Assembly (NCBI GenBank): GCA_900290095.1
Contig: OKQS01000003.1
Span: 88,980-152,979 of the forward strand
Direction of reading: 5' to 3'
DNA: 64,000 bases
Origin: Khoudiadiopia massiliensis
GTDB lineage: Bacteria > Bacillota > Clostridia > Tissierellales > Peptoniphilaceae
Within the stretch, counting starts at the first letter, position 1; every line of letters starts with the position of its first letter. The notes beneath the pieces were generated by a model. The model was not told the DNA's origin, ran no database searches, and was given only the letters and a program-made list of their open reading frames with translations. The translations under genes were made by a program, and so were the position numbers. Of this stretch, positions 44,111 through 52,447 are shown in pieces.

Positions 44111-44529
44111 CCCAGCTGTCCTAAGATCATTATTGAAATTATCAGACCGTATATGGCTATACCTTCAGCAAGGCCGACGAAGATAAGGGTCTTGCCCAGG
44201 ATTTTCGGATCTTCTGAAACCGCACCCAAGGCTGCAGCACCGCATGATCCTACAGCATAGCCGGTTCCGATTGTTGCCAGACCTGTAGCCAGGGCAACGC
44301 CTATATAAGCCAGACCGTTGTCTGCTCCGCTCGTTCCTGCTGCTCTTGCAGCGTCAGGTATTAAGATGACTATGGCCATGGCCAGGGCCGGTATAAAGGC
44401 CGCCAGGTTGAGCCAAAGGGCCTTTTTAATGCGCTTTTTAGCAGGATCCGTATTTTCATAAAGCATGTAAATTCCGGAAGCTATTGTGAGCAGGACTATC
44501 ATTGCCGTTGATATCATCATAAAAGTCAT
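44107..44529 (-). CDS. ntpK: A/V-type ATPase membrane ring subunit K (c)
   Basis: Proteolipid of 140 residues with four helices in two hairpins. The last helix has LIFVGLAEGIAIYGLIISIMIL with the ion-binding Glu; the first hairpin lacks an equivalent acid (ISTAMIVLLTIASG; LWLNLAAFIPALAMAIVIL), so one ion site per four-helix subunit is expected. AAAGGAG precedes ATG 44529. A hairpin in the 83-base gap before it may raise its expression, as a ring needs many copies. Confidence 0.92.
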   Translation of the reverse strand: MTFMMISTAMIVLLTIASGIYMLYENTDPAKKRIKKALWLNLAAFIPALAMAIVILIPDAARAAGTSGADNGLAYIGVALATGLATIGTGYAVGSCGAAALGAVSEDPKILGKTLIFVGLAEGIAIYGLIISIMILGQLG

Positions 44530-44569
44530 GTTTGTCTCCTTTAATAATTAATAAATATATATAAGTGCT

Positions 44570-44586
44570 GTGCCTATTTTAGGCAC
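44570..44586 (-). promoter_or_regulatory. Hairpin between ntpI and ntpK
   Basis: GTGCCTA (44570-44576) pairs perfectly with TAGGCAC (44580-44586), followed on the minus strand by an AT-rich stretch without a T run. It is the only sizeable gap in the ATPase operon. A role in messenger processing or differential expression is inferred. Confidence 0.5.
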
Positions 44587-44612
44587 TTATCAGTTCATGA
44601 ATTTTAAAAGTC

Positions 44613-46583
44613 TCATGAATTGGTCTGTCTGAAGGGATGGCCGTCACCCGTATAGTACTTGCTGAACATCTCGTAGTACTCAAGCCTCAGGCTCTGTATA
44701 AATACGATCAGGCCTTCCAAGCCCAGGATTACGATATTTCCTATTACCAGCATGGCTATCTTTCCGCTGCCCCCCATCATGTTGCCCATGGTCTCAAAGG
44801 CCATGAAGAGGCCGACATGGTTTATGGCGAAGGCGCCGACACGGATAAATGATACCAGGCCCGAAAAGACCGATATCAGGGCCTCAATAAGGGAAAATCC
44901 GCTCTCAACATAATAACTTGCCGGGTCATCGTCATAGAGCTTTGACTTCTTCCTCATAGCATTGGTGATCGGCTGCTTGAAGAGGATCAGTGCCAGGGAC
45001 ACGCCTATGGTCCCCATGAAAAGCCCCATTGGAAGGGGAATATATTTGAGTCCGCTTAGGACTGCCCCTATTAAGGAAAGGTAGAGGATAAATCCCGTTA
45101 TGCCTTCTTTTCCGAAGAGGCCTTCTTCAATGTCTCCTGCCCTCAGCCTGTTAACTATTCCCATAATATAGGAAAAGCTTGAAAGAACTACTCCGAAGGC
45201 AATGGCTGCCAAGAGGACCGTGTTTATGTTTTTAAAGGGTTTGATCATTAGGGCCGGGATCAGGTCTTCATTGCCGAACACAGACCCGTAGAGGAGTCCG
45301 AATATCATGGAGCTCAGGCCTATTCTCAGTACAACCCCTCCCAGGTTGGGATGCCTCTTCTTTTTAAGCACAAGACCTGCCAGGGCGAATACAGCCCCCT
45401 GACCCAGGTCTCCGAACATGGCTCCGAAGAGAATCATGTAGGTTACGGCAAAGAAGGGGGTCGGGTCTATTTCCCTGTAGTTGGGAGTCCCATACATATT
45501 TATCAGGGCCTCGAAGGGTCTGAATATTCCCACGTTATGGAGCTTGGTTGGCGGGTTCTCACCGATTTCATCATCAGACAGGAATTTGATCAGGCTCCCC
45601 TCATATGGGACCAGGGCATCTTTCAAGGCTGAAACCTGCCTCTCCGGAACCCAAGCTGCCATATAAAAGTAGCGACTTCCCCTGGCCATATAGGTCTTTG
45701 CCTCCTCTATGGCTTTTTCATTAACTATGCAAGTATAGAGCTTTTTGATAAGATCTCTTTTTTCTCTTTTTTCTTCTTCCAATTTATAAGACAGCTTATC
45801 AATATTTGCTTCAATGCTTGCTATCTCCGTCTCAATCTGAGAAAGTCTCTCTTCATTTTTAGAATTGCTGGTCATGGGCATGGCCAAGTCTTTCCAGTTA
45901 AGGCTGTCCTTCAAGCGCTGAATTTCTTCGGATATACGCTCAGGATAAATCATCAAATAGGCTTCCTCGCCCTCTTCCTGGCCCAGATGAATTACAGCTG
46001 CCGGTATGTTTTCATAGTTACCTTTAATGGTTCTTCGCCCGGCTTCTGTAAGGGTTCCGAAAGCATATGAAAAATTGACCATGTCCGAAAGATCGGCAAT
46101 CTCTATGTCCTTCAAAGAGAAAAGCTTTATGGCCCTCCTCTCCATCTTAAGCCTGTCAAGTTCCTGACTGAGCTCTTTTTCTTCTTCATGTTTGGCTTTA
46201 AAATATGAGAAAAGCTTTTGGGCCTCCTCCTTGTCCATAATTAAATCGGTAGGATTCCCGCGGTCGGCTTCCTGGAAGCTCTCACCCAGGTTGTCTTTAA
46301 GCTTTTGGCTGAATGAGGGTCCCGGTCTCTCTCCTATGACCTCGTGCCAGTCTCCCAAAAGGTCTTGCCAGACTTCTTCCTTTTCAAAGGAGCTTACATG
46401 GTTCATGTCCAGAGTTTTCTTAAGATTTTCTTTTCCTGTATCAATGGTAAAACTGTATTGTTCAATGCAGCTGAGGGCATCAACCAGCTCTATTGAAGCT
46501 GAGTTGAAAACAGTCCTGACCATATCTTCCAATCGGTCAAGTCGCCCGACCAACTGCATCATCTTCATCTTTTCAACGGCCAT
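44613..46583 (-). CDS. ntpI: A/V-type ATPase subunit I (a)
   Basis: Protein of 656 residues: an N-terminal cytoplasmic half with coiled coils (about 90-120 and 245-290) that joins the stators, and a membrane half of about seven or eight helices from residue 380. TPTKLHNVGIFRPFEALINMYGTPNYREIDPTPFFAVTYMILFGAMFGDLGQG is the family's signature. The essential arginine is expected in the segment RVGAFAINHVGLFMAFETMG. GGGAGGG precedes ATG 46583, which overlaps ntpC by 11 bases. Confidence 0.95.
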   Translation of the reverse strand: MAVEKMKMMQLVGRLDRLEDMVRTVFNSASIELVDALSCIEQYSFTIDTGKENLKKTLDMNHVSSFEKEEVWQDLLGDWHEVIGERPGPSFSQKLKDNLGESFQEADRGNPTDLIMDKEEAQKLFSYFKAKHEEEKELSQELDRLKMERRAIKLFSLKDIEIADLSDMVNFSYAFGTLTEAGRRTIKGNYENIPAAVIHLGQEEGEEAYLMIYPERISEEIQRLKDSLNWKDLAMPMTSNSKNEERLSQIETEIASIEANIDKLSYKLEEEKREKRDLIKKLYTCIVNEKAIEEAKTYMARGSRYFYMAAWVPERQVSALKDALVPYEGSLIKFLSDDEIGENPPTKLHNVGIFRPFEALINMYGTPNYREIDPTPFFAVTYMILFGAMFGDLGQGAVFALAGLVLKKKRHPNLGGVVLRIGLSSMIFGLLYGSVFGNEDLIPALMIKPFKNINTVLLAAIAFGVVLSSFSYIMGIVNRLRAGDIEEGLFGKEGITGFILYLSLIGAVLSGLKYIPLPMGLFMGTIGVSLALILFKQPITNAMRKKSKLYDDDPASYYVESGFSLIEALISVFSGLVSFIRVGAFAINHVGLFMAFETMGNMMGGSGKIAMLVIGNIVILGLEGLIVFIQSLRLEYYEMFSKYYTGDGHPFRQTNS

Positions 46584-47568
46584 TTTCCCTCCCTTCTATG
46601 CTCACGCTTTCATCTATGTTTATTAAATAATTTACCAGGTCCTTGTCGGCCAAATTCAAACTCCTGGCCTCAGCCAGCCTGCACAAATCGGATATTTGGG
46701 CTTCCGATAAGATAAGATAGGCTATTGCCTTGGCCAAGGGGCTGGACTTCTCATAAATAAGCTTTTTCGCCCTCTGTGCCATATATCTCTGCCTGCCGAT
46801 GTCAAAAAATCCCACAGGATCCTTTCCCAGAACCGAATCCCCGTATCTTGAATCCAAAAATATATTCAATACTTCTTCAGGAGATAGGCGGCAAGCTTCT
46901 TTTAAGCTGTCCCGGTTAAATTCCCTGCCCCCCTCAATGGTCAGGGTGCTGACCGTCAGCAGGTCCAATTCCCTATACCTTCTTGCCCTGTATATCCACT
47001 GGATATTGGCCCAGTCTATCTCTTCAGATATGAACCTCTTAAGGTCCTTCTCCTTTGGCATGGCCTTGAGCTGCCTAGACAGGTTCTGAAAATACCACTT
47101 TTCCAAGTTAACTGACAGATAAAACTCACGCTTGCTCAAGTCCTCATCTTTAAGCTGGGTATAGGGTTCAATAATTCGGTAATATGGCCTGCCTTCCAAG
47201 GTCTTGAGGTATTTTCCCGTTTCAATATACCTGTCCGTTGACAGCTTCAGGACTTCCTTATAGGGACTTAGGTCCACAAAAGATATGAGGTCTGTCCTGT
47301 CGGTTTGAAGGAGGAGGCCCAGGTAGATCCTAAGGGCCTGAAGCTCATCTTCCATCCTGTATGAGTCGAAAAAATCCTTTTCTTTTTTATCCATGAAATG
47401 GCGGAGGGATTGGCATCGGTCCCGGCCCTTCTCCCTAATGGCCATTTCAAAGTCTGCCAGGCTTCCTCCCTTTAACATATACTTGGCCGGTTCCGAAAAA
47501 CGGAGTTTGCCATAGAGGCCATGGACCTTGGCCTGTAGGGCGGCCTTACCCGCACCCACTATTCCCAC
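46573..47568 (-). CDS. ntpC: A/V-type ATPase subunit C (d)
   Basis: Protein of 331 residues that seats the central stalk on the membrane ring. RFSEPAKYMLKGGSLADFEMAI, EVLKLSTDRYIETGKYLKTLEGRP, WANIQWIYRARRYREL and PLAKAIAYLILSEAQISDLCRLAEAR match the V-type ATPase C/AC39 family. The start is probably GTG 47568, overlapping the stop of the preceding gene by 10 bases with only a weak ribosome binding site, which implies coupled translation. Confidence 0.92.
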   Translation of the reverse strand: MGIVGAGKAALQAKVHGLYGKLRFSEPAKYMLKGGSLADFEMAIREKGRDRCQSLRHFMDKKEKDFFDSYRMEDELQALRIYLGLLLQTDRTDLISFVDLSPYKEVLKLSTDRYIETGKYLKTLEGRPYYRIIEPYTQLKDEDLSKREFYLSVNLEKWYFQNLSRQLKAMPKEKDLKRFISEEIDWANIQWIYRARRYRELDLLTVSTLTIEGGREFNRDSLKEACRLSPEEVLNIFLDSRYGDSVLGKDPVGFFDIGRQRYMAQRAKKLIYEKSSPLAKAIAYLILSEAQISDLCRLAEARSLNLADKDLVNYLINIDESVSIEGRENGR

Positions 47569-47867
47569 AGCTTTCTAAAGGCCCGGTCAGCCAGGTCTGC
47601 TCTCTGTGCATTAAAAAACGCCTCCAGATCCGCAATTTCCTTGTCCGATGCGTCTTTTAAGGCGTTGATCGTTTTTGTATTTTCTTTTTCAATCTTGCCT
47701 ATAGCCTCATCAGCCCGGTCTTTTGCTCTTTTTTCACTCTCTATAGAGAAATCTTCCAGAACCTTTCCGGCATTATCCCTCTCTTTCTCAATCAGGTCCT
47801 CCGTATCCTTTTTCAGCTTCTCGGTATCCCTGTCGATTTCCAAAAGAGACTTTATAATCTCATTCAT
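47559..47867 (-). CDS. A/V-type ATPase subunit H-like stator protein
   Basis: First gene of the operon: 102 residues, almost wholly charged helix (LLEIDRDTEKLKKDTEDLIEKERDN...), the form of subunit H/G that pairs with E in the peripheral stalk. ATG 47867 is preceded by GGAGG; an in-frame ATG 47879 would include that site. Sequence of such coiled coils is poorly conserved, so assignment is by form and position. Confidence 0.8.
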   Translation of the reverse strand: MNEIIKSLLEIDRDTEKLKKDTEDLIEKERDNAGKVLEDFSIESEKRAKDRADEAIGKIEKENTKTINALKDASDKEIADLEAFFNAQRADLADRAFRKLWE

Positions 47868-47943
47868 AGCTGCCTCCATTACTTATAAAGACATGTCAAA
47901 TCAAAATTAAAATACTCGAGTATTATGTACCCGATATTAGATG

Positions 47944-47972
47944 ATCTTATTGCTTTTTTGAGCCCCTGTCAA
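47944..47972 (-). promoter_or_regulatory. Promoter of the A/V-type ATPase operon
   Basis: On the minus strand, TTGACA (47972-47967), a 17-base spacer and TAAGAT (47949-47944). It starts two bases after the stop of the EamA gene and lies about 80 bases before the first ATPase gene, giving a leader of about 70 bases. Confidence 0.7.
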
Positions 47973-47974
47973 AT

Positions 47975-48862
47975 TCAGGTTTCCAAATATATCCTTCTAT
48001 TTTGCATCTTATCCAAGGGCTTTAATTCCACTGTTAATATACCCAATAGGATCAAAAGAGAACCCATGACCATAAAGGGGGTTACAGCTTCATTGAGCAG
48101 GATGACTGAGGATATCATGCCGAACATGGACTCGCTGGAAAGTATTATTGCAGTTTCGCTTGCAGAGGTGTAACGCTGGCAGAGGGTCTGGATCAGGTAT
48201 GTCAGGAGGGTGGTTATTAAACCCATATAAACTATAATTCCTGTCGATGCCCTACTGAATTGAAATTCGTTTTGCCTAAGAAACATGACTGACAACCACG
48301 AAAGAAGGGCCGCCGTCCCCATCTGGGCCACTATTAGCTCCCGACCGCTCACATCCTGAAGATATTTCTCGGTATATAGGACATGGAAGGCAAAGAAGAA
48401 GGCGCAGGCCAGGGTTAGGAGGTCGCCGATATTGAGTCCACCTTCCTCCCCTTTTAATGATAAGAGCCCTATTCCGGCTAGAGTGACCAGGGCTCCCACT
48501 ATTGAGTCTTTCCCTATGTTGTTCCTATATATTAAATAGCTTAAAAGCGGAACTATTACCACATTTGCGGAAGTTAGAAAAGCGTTTTTAGAAACTGTTG
48601 TGTACTTCAAGCCCACAAGCTGGGAAGAAAAGGCAAGGAAGAGGAATATACCTATAACGCAACCTTTACCGATGTGAGAGGCTTTGAAGTCTTTTAGGTT
48701 TTTATAGTTAACCAAGATCAAGACCAGGAAGGCTATGGTAAAGCGCAAGGCCATAACTTGGAAGGGTTTAAAATAGTCCAGGGCCCAGGCGCTTACAACG
48801 TAGCCGCTCCCCCAAATCAAGGCAGCAAGAAAGAGCCCCCCTCTGGCAAGGTGTTTTTTCAT
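47975..48862 (-). CDS. EamA/DMT-superfamily transporter
   Basis: Membrane protein of 295 residues with ten helices in two EamA repeats. FLAALIWGSGYVVSAWALDYFKPFQVMALRF opens the first repeat and TLAGIGLLSLKGE/LLSWLSVMFL lies between; YTSASETAIILSSESMFGMISSVILLNEAVTPFM is typical of the second. Family members export amino acids, nucleotides or drugs; the cargo cannot be told from sequence. GGAGAATAAC precedes the ATG. Alone upstream of the ATPase operon. Confidence 0.88.
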   Translation of the reverse strand: MKKHLARGGLFLAALIWGSGYVVSAWALDYFKPFQVMALRFTIAFLVLILVNYKNLKDFKASHIGKGCVIGIFLFLAFSSQLVGLKYTTVSKNAFLTSANVVIVPLLSYLIYRNNIGKDSIVGALVTLAGIGLLSLKGEEGGLNIGDLLTLACAFFFAFHVLYTEKYLQDVSGRELIVAQMGTAALLSWLSVMFLRQNEFQFSRASTGIIVYMGLITTLLTYLIQTLCQRYTSASETAIILSSESMFGMISSVILLNEAVTPFMVMGSLLILLGILTVELKPLDKMQNRRIYLET

Positions 48863-48930
48863 ATGTTATTCTCCATTCAATTTTAGTTGTTTTTGTGTTG
48901 CAAATGAAAATTTACCTATAACATTATAGA

Positions 48931-49869
48931 TTAAATGAAGCTGAAAAACTTTAAAATATAAATAAAAAATGACAGGCTGAAGGCGCAAAATACTGAAGTA
49001 TAGGCTAAAATCTGCCCGGCAAGCTTGCCGTCCTGACCCATGGTCTCAGCCATGGTGTAAGAAGCCACTGCCACAGGTGAGGCTAAAAGACAGAGCAGGG
49101 CCACCATATACTCCCCCCTGAAACCCAACATTAAGGCAAGGCCCAGGAAAATGACCGGTACTATCAGAAGTCTTGAAATTATGGCCAAATCCAGGTACTT
49201 GCCATACTTACCTCTGTCCCCTACAGTAAATCCCGAACCCAAAGCCACCAGGGCAAGGGGACTTGCTGCTGAGGACAGGTTTCTTAAAGGATTTTCAATC
49301 AGGGCCGGCAAGGTCAAATTTATAACATTAGCTATATAACCAAATAAAATCCCCAAAACAAGAGGATTTTTTAAAATATTGATTACTATATCTTTAATAC
49401 TCGATTTCTCTTCCCCATATGCTGAAAATAAGATTATGGTCAGGATATTATAGAGGGGAATTGTAAAAAGCATGAGGCCTTCGGTGATACCTTGACTTTC
49501 TGAGCCCAGAAGAGAATTGCTGAGGGCTATGCCGAAGAGGCCGAAATTGGCCCGAAAACTCGCCTGTATTAAAACAGTCTTCTGCTTGTCACCAATATTT
49601 CTCTTCCTATAAAAAAGAGCCGAGATCAGGCAGGTTGCCAATATTGAAATTACAGCAAAAAGAGCCAGTCTAAGAAAAGGTGCGGACATGTGGATGTTTT
49701 TGCTTGTTGAGAGGAAGATGTTGATTGGCATCAAAACCCTAAATACAAAAGTATTCATGTCCAAGGCGAACTTTTTGTCCATCAGGTCCGTCTTACCCAA
49801 AAGCATCCCCAGGCCTATGTAAAGGGCCAGGGGAAATACTTTTTTTAAAGTGAATATAAATACCGACAT
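48931..49869 (-). CDS. AEC-family transporter (auxin efflux carrier / malate permease-like)
   Basis: Membrane protein of 312 residues with ten helices in two halves. LGMLLGKTDLMDKKFALDMNTFVFRVLMPINIFLS and QASFRANFGLFGIALSNSLLG are standard AEC features; bacterial members (MleP, MdcF) carry malate, malonate or other organic acids. Last gene of the ten-gene unit, three bases after the MmgE/PrpD gene and without a strong ribosome binding site of its own, so coupled. An organic acid product or substrate of the pathway is the likely cargo. Confidence 0.86.
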   Translation of the reverse strand: MSVFIFTLKKVFPLALYIGLGMLLGKTDLMDKKFALDMNTFVFRVLMPINIFLSTSKNIHMSAPFLRLALFAVISILATCLISALFYRKRNIGDKQKTVLIQASFRANFGLFGIALSNSLLGSESQGITEGLMLFTIPLYNILTIILFSAYGEEKSSIKDIVINILKNPLVLGILFGYIANVINLTLPALIENPLRNLSSAASPLALVALGSGFTVGDRGKYGKYLDLAIISRLLIVPVIFLGLALMLGFRGEYMVALLCLLASPVAVASYTMAETMGQDGKLAGQILAYTSVFCAFSLSFFIYILKFFSFI

Positions 49870-49872
49870 AAA

Positions 49873-51216
49873 TTAAAACCTAAAATCTATTTTATCTGAA
49901 TGATCTAATTTCTGAATATAGGATATAAGCTTGTCCTCGTAGGCTTTTTCCACCAGACCGCTTGTGTTGGACCGGAATTTCGTTACTAATTCTTCGTAAG
50001 TCAGAGGGTTATGGGCATCACCTTTAGGATAGGTCACATCCTTTTCAAAGGATTTGCCACCTTTTGTTCTAATTACAACCCTATGCTTCCAGCGATCTTT
50101 CTGCTCCTCATAAAACCTGTTAATATCCTCAGACAATTCAACAGAAACCTTGCCCATAAGTCCGGTTTCCTTGACCCTTCTTATCCCCCCGTCTTCAAAG
50201 CTATCCTTGTCAATTTTTCCGTCCGCCAGTCCGGCTGCCAATAAAAACTCCAGGCTGAACTTGCATGCGTAAGGGCTGTCAGCTTGAGGATTTGAGGCTG
50301 TATTTATAGCCGCTTCATATGTATAATCCTCGATCTTTTCAATATCTTCAGGCTTTAAGCCATATCGATTTTTTAATTCAATCACAGCATCAATGGCTGA
50401 ATGGGTATGGCGACAGCAGGGATAGGCCTTAATTGAAACCTCATTAATTTTAAAAGGATCTTTCTGCTTATCAAGTAAGGGTTCAAAATGATATTCCGGT
50501 GCCAGGGCCCTTATAAAGCCCTTATCCCCACCCAGAATATCGTCCGCTGAGGTTAATCCGGCTTGTGTTGCAAGCACTGAAAATAAGCCGTTAAGATTTG
50601 CCCTCACAACATGGAGGGTCTTGGACATTGAACCTGAGTCCATAAATTGCCAGAGACCCGATGCCTGGGTTCCGGCATTGCCCAAGGCACCCTTCAGTTG
50701 GTCCGCATTAAAGCCTAATAAAGAGGCTGCTGCGGTGGCCGCTGAAAAAGAGCCGACCACCGAAGTAGTATGCCAATACCAATAAGAAGAAGGATTTATG
50801 CATTCACCGATTCTCGTCGCCGCTTCAACACCTCTGACAATTGCCAGAATAAGGTCCTTGCCGCTATATCCATATTTTTCGGCCATAGCCATGGCGATCG
50901 GAATACTAATAACTCCCGGATGCGTTATGGACCTGGTGTGGGTATCGTCCAAATCCTGAGCATGGCCATAGGCAGCATTTAAAGCAAGGGCCTTTCTCAA
51001 ATCTCCGCTTTTAACTTCAACGCCGAAAACGCTGATATCTCCGGAATTGTCCTTAAATATCTCATTCCATATCTTGGATGACTCCTCTTTGGATCCGGAA
51101 ATAGCCACCCCTATGAAATCAATGATGATTCTTTTAGCAGCTTCAATTGTTTCTTTATCCAAGTCCGAATATTTAATTGATGTCAAATACTCACAGAATG
51201 ATCCGGTCAGGCTCAT
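49873..51216 (-). CDS. MmgE/PrpD family protein
   Basis: Protein of 447 residues. IDFIGVAISGSKEESSKIW, NAAYGHAQDLDDTHTRSITHPGVISIPIAMAMAEKYGYSGKDLI, and TQASGLWQFMDSGSMSKTLHVVRAN are standard for the family. Known members are 2-methylcitrate dehydratase, cis-aconitate decarboxylase and iminodisuccinate epimerase: they add, remove or move groups on tri- or dicarboxylates. The DDTH motif and Lys of SKTLH are conserved active-site positions. The substrate is open; neighbouring Tct transporter and hydratase genes suggest a C4-C6 di- or tricarboxylate. Confidence 0.88.
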   Translation of the reverse strand: MSLTGSFCEYLTSIKYSDLDKETIEAAKRIIIDFIGVAISGSKEESSKIWNEIFKDNSGDISVFGVEVKSGDLRKALALNAAYGHAQDLDDTHTRSITHPGVISIPIAMAMAEKYGYSGKDLILAIVRGVEAATRIGECINPSSYWYWHTTSVVGSFSAATAAASLLGFNADQLKGALGNAGTQASGLWQFMDSGSMSKTLHVVRANLNGLFSVLATQAGLTSADDILGGDKGFIRALAPEYHFEPLLDKQKDPFKINEVSIKAYPCCRHTHSAIDAVIELKNRYGLKPEDIEKIEDYTYEAAINTASNPQADSPYACKFSLEFLLAAGLADGKIDKDSFEDGGIRRVKETGLMGKVSVELSEDINRFYEEQKDRWKHRVVIRTKGGKSFEKDVTYPKGDAHNPLTYEELVTKFRSNTSGLVEKAYEDKLISYIQKLDHSDKIDFRF

Positions 51217-51269
51217 AAGTCACTTCTTTCTATATGTTTACAGGCTTTATATTTCAGCCTCTCACAATT

Positions 51270-52445
51270 CTATTTAAAAGACTTGACAGCTCTTTTAATA
51301 CGGGAAATCCCCTCTTCCAGGGTTTTGAAGGGAACAGCGATATTAAGCCTCATATGAAGGTCACCCTCCTTGCCGAAGCTTCTTCCGTCATTCAGCTTGA
51401 TCTTGCCCACTTCTTCCAGGCACTTGAGCAAGCCGGCATGGTCCACCGTGTATTTGGAGAAGTCCAACCAAACCAGGTAGGTTCCTTCAAGTTCCGATAC
51501 GCCCAGGTCAGGCAAGTCTTGAGCCAAGCTTTCTTTAAGATACTTATAGTTCTTGACAAGGTAATCGTTGAGCTGGTCTACATAGGCGTCACCATTCTCA
51601 TAGCAGGCGATGAAGACATTCTGGCCCAAAACAGTCCTTCCCATGGCCTTGTTATTCTTCCTGCTGACCAGGAACCTCTCCCTTAAGACCGGATTTGTTA
51701 TTACGCAAGCTGCGGTCCTGACCCCGGCAACATTGAAAGCCTTGCCCGGATTGTAGCCGGTGCAGGTAATGTCGGCGGTCTCCTTGTTAAGAGATGCAAA
51801 GGGTATATGCTTTTTATTCTTGTCAATGATTATGTCCGAGTGGATTTCATCGGAAAAGACCAGAACATTGTGCTTTAGACAGAGTTTTGAAAGCTTCTCC
51901 AGGTCTTCCCTGCTGTAAACCTTGCCAATGGGATTGTGGGGGTTGCATAAGAAAAACATGGTGGTTCTGGGATCCTTAAAGAGGTCCTCCATTTCTTCCC
52001 AATTTATCTCATAATCATTTCCCTTTTTAATCAGTGAAGATTCTTTGAGGATTCGTCCGTTGTCGACAACGGCCTCCCTCAAAGGAGGATATAAAGGAGT
52101 GTTGACCACGATTTGGTCTCCTGGCTGAGTAAAAGCTCTAAGATAGAAAATTACTGCAGGTATAACCCCTGTTGCAAAAACTATATCCTCTTCCTTAACC
52201 TCCCAGCCATGCCTTCTTTTCAGCCAGCCCTTAAAAGAGCTGTTGAATTCAGGCAGGTCTTTCGGATAGCCGAAGCAGGCATGGGAAACCCTCTTTATGG
52301 CAGCCTCTTCAACTTCAATAGGAACTTTAAAGTCCGTATCAGCTATCCACATAGGCAGAACGTCCGAGGGGCAGACATCTTCAGCATACTTCTTGCAGTC
52401 GCTTCCTCTTCTGTCAGTAAATTCATCAAAATTATATTTAGTCAT
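51270..52445 (-). CDS. MalY/PatB-type PLP enzyme (C-S beta-lyase or aminotransferase)
   Basis: Pyridoxal phosphate enzyme of 391 residues in aminotransferase class I/II. NPHNPIGKVYS, FSDEIHSDII (Asp199) and GYNPGKAFNVAG (Lys235 for the PLP aldimine) are present; MWIADTDFKVP at the N-terminus is the MalY/PatB hallmark. These cleave C-S bonds of cystathionine and other cysteine S-conjugates to pyruvate, ammonia and a thiol. The usual active-site form is SxSKxFN; here GYNPGKAFN replaces it. Start ATG 52445 overlaps the region just after the tctA stop (two bases apart). Confidence 0.86.
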   Translation of the reverse strand: MTKYNFDEFTDRRGSDCKKYAEDVCPSDVLPMWIADTDFKVPIEVEEAAIKRVSHACFGYPKDLPEFNSSFKGWLKRRHGWEVKEEDIVFATGVIPAVIFYLRAFTQPGDQIVVNTPLYPPLREAVVDNGRILKESSLIKKGNDYEINWEEMEDLFKDPRTTMFFLCNPHNPIGKVYSREDLEKLSKLCLKHNVLVFSDEIHSDIIIDKNKKHIPFASLNKETADITCTGYNPGKAFNVAGVRTAACVITNPVLRERFLVSRKNNKAMGRTVLGQNVFIACYENGDAYVDQLNDYLVKNYKYLKESLAQDLPDLGVSELEGTYLVWLDFSKYTVDHAGLLKCLEEVGKIKLNDGRSFGKEGDLHMRLNIAVPFKTLEEGISRIKRAVKSFK

Positions 52446-52447
52446 TT

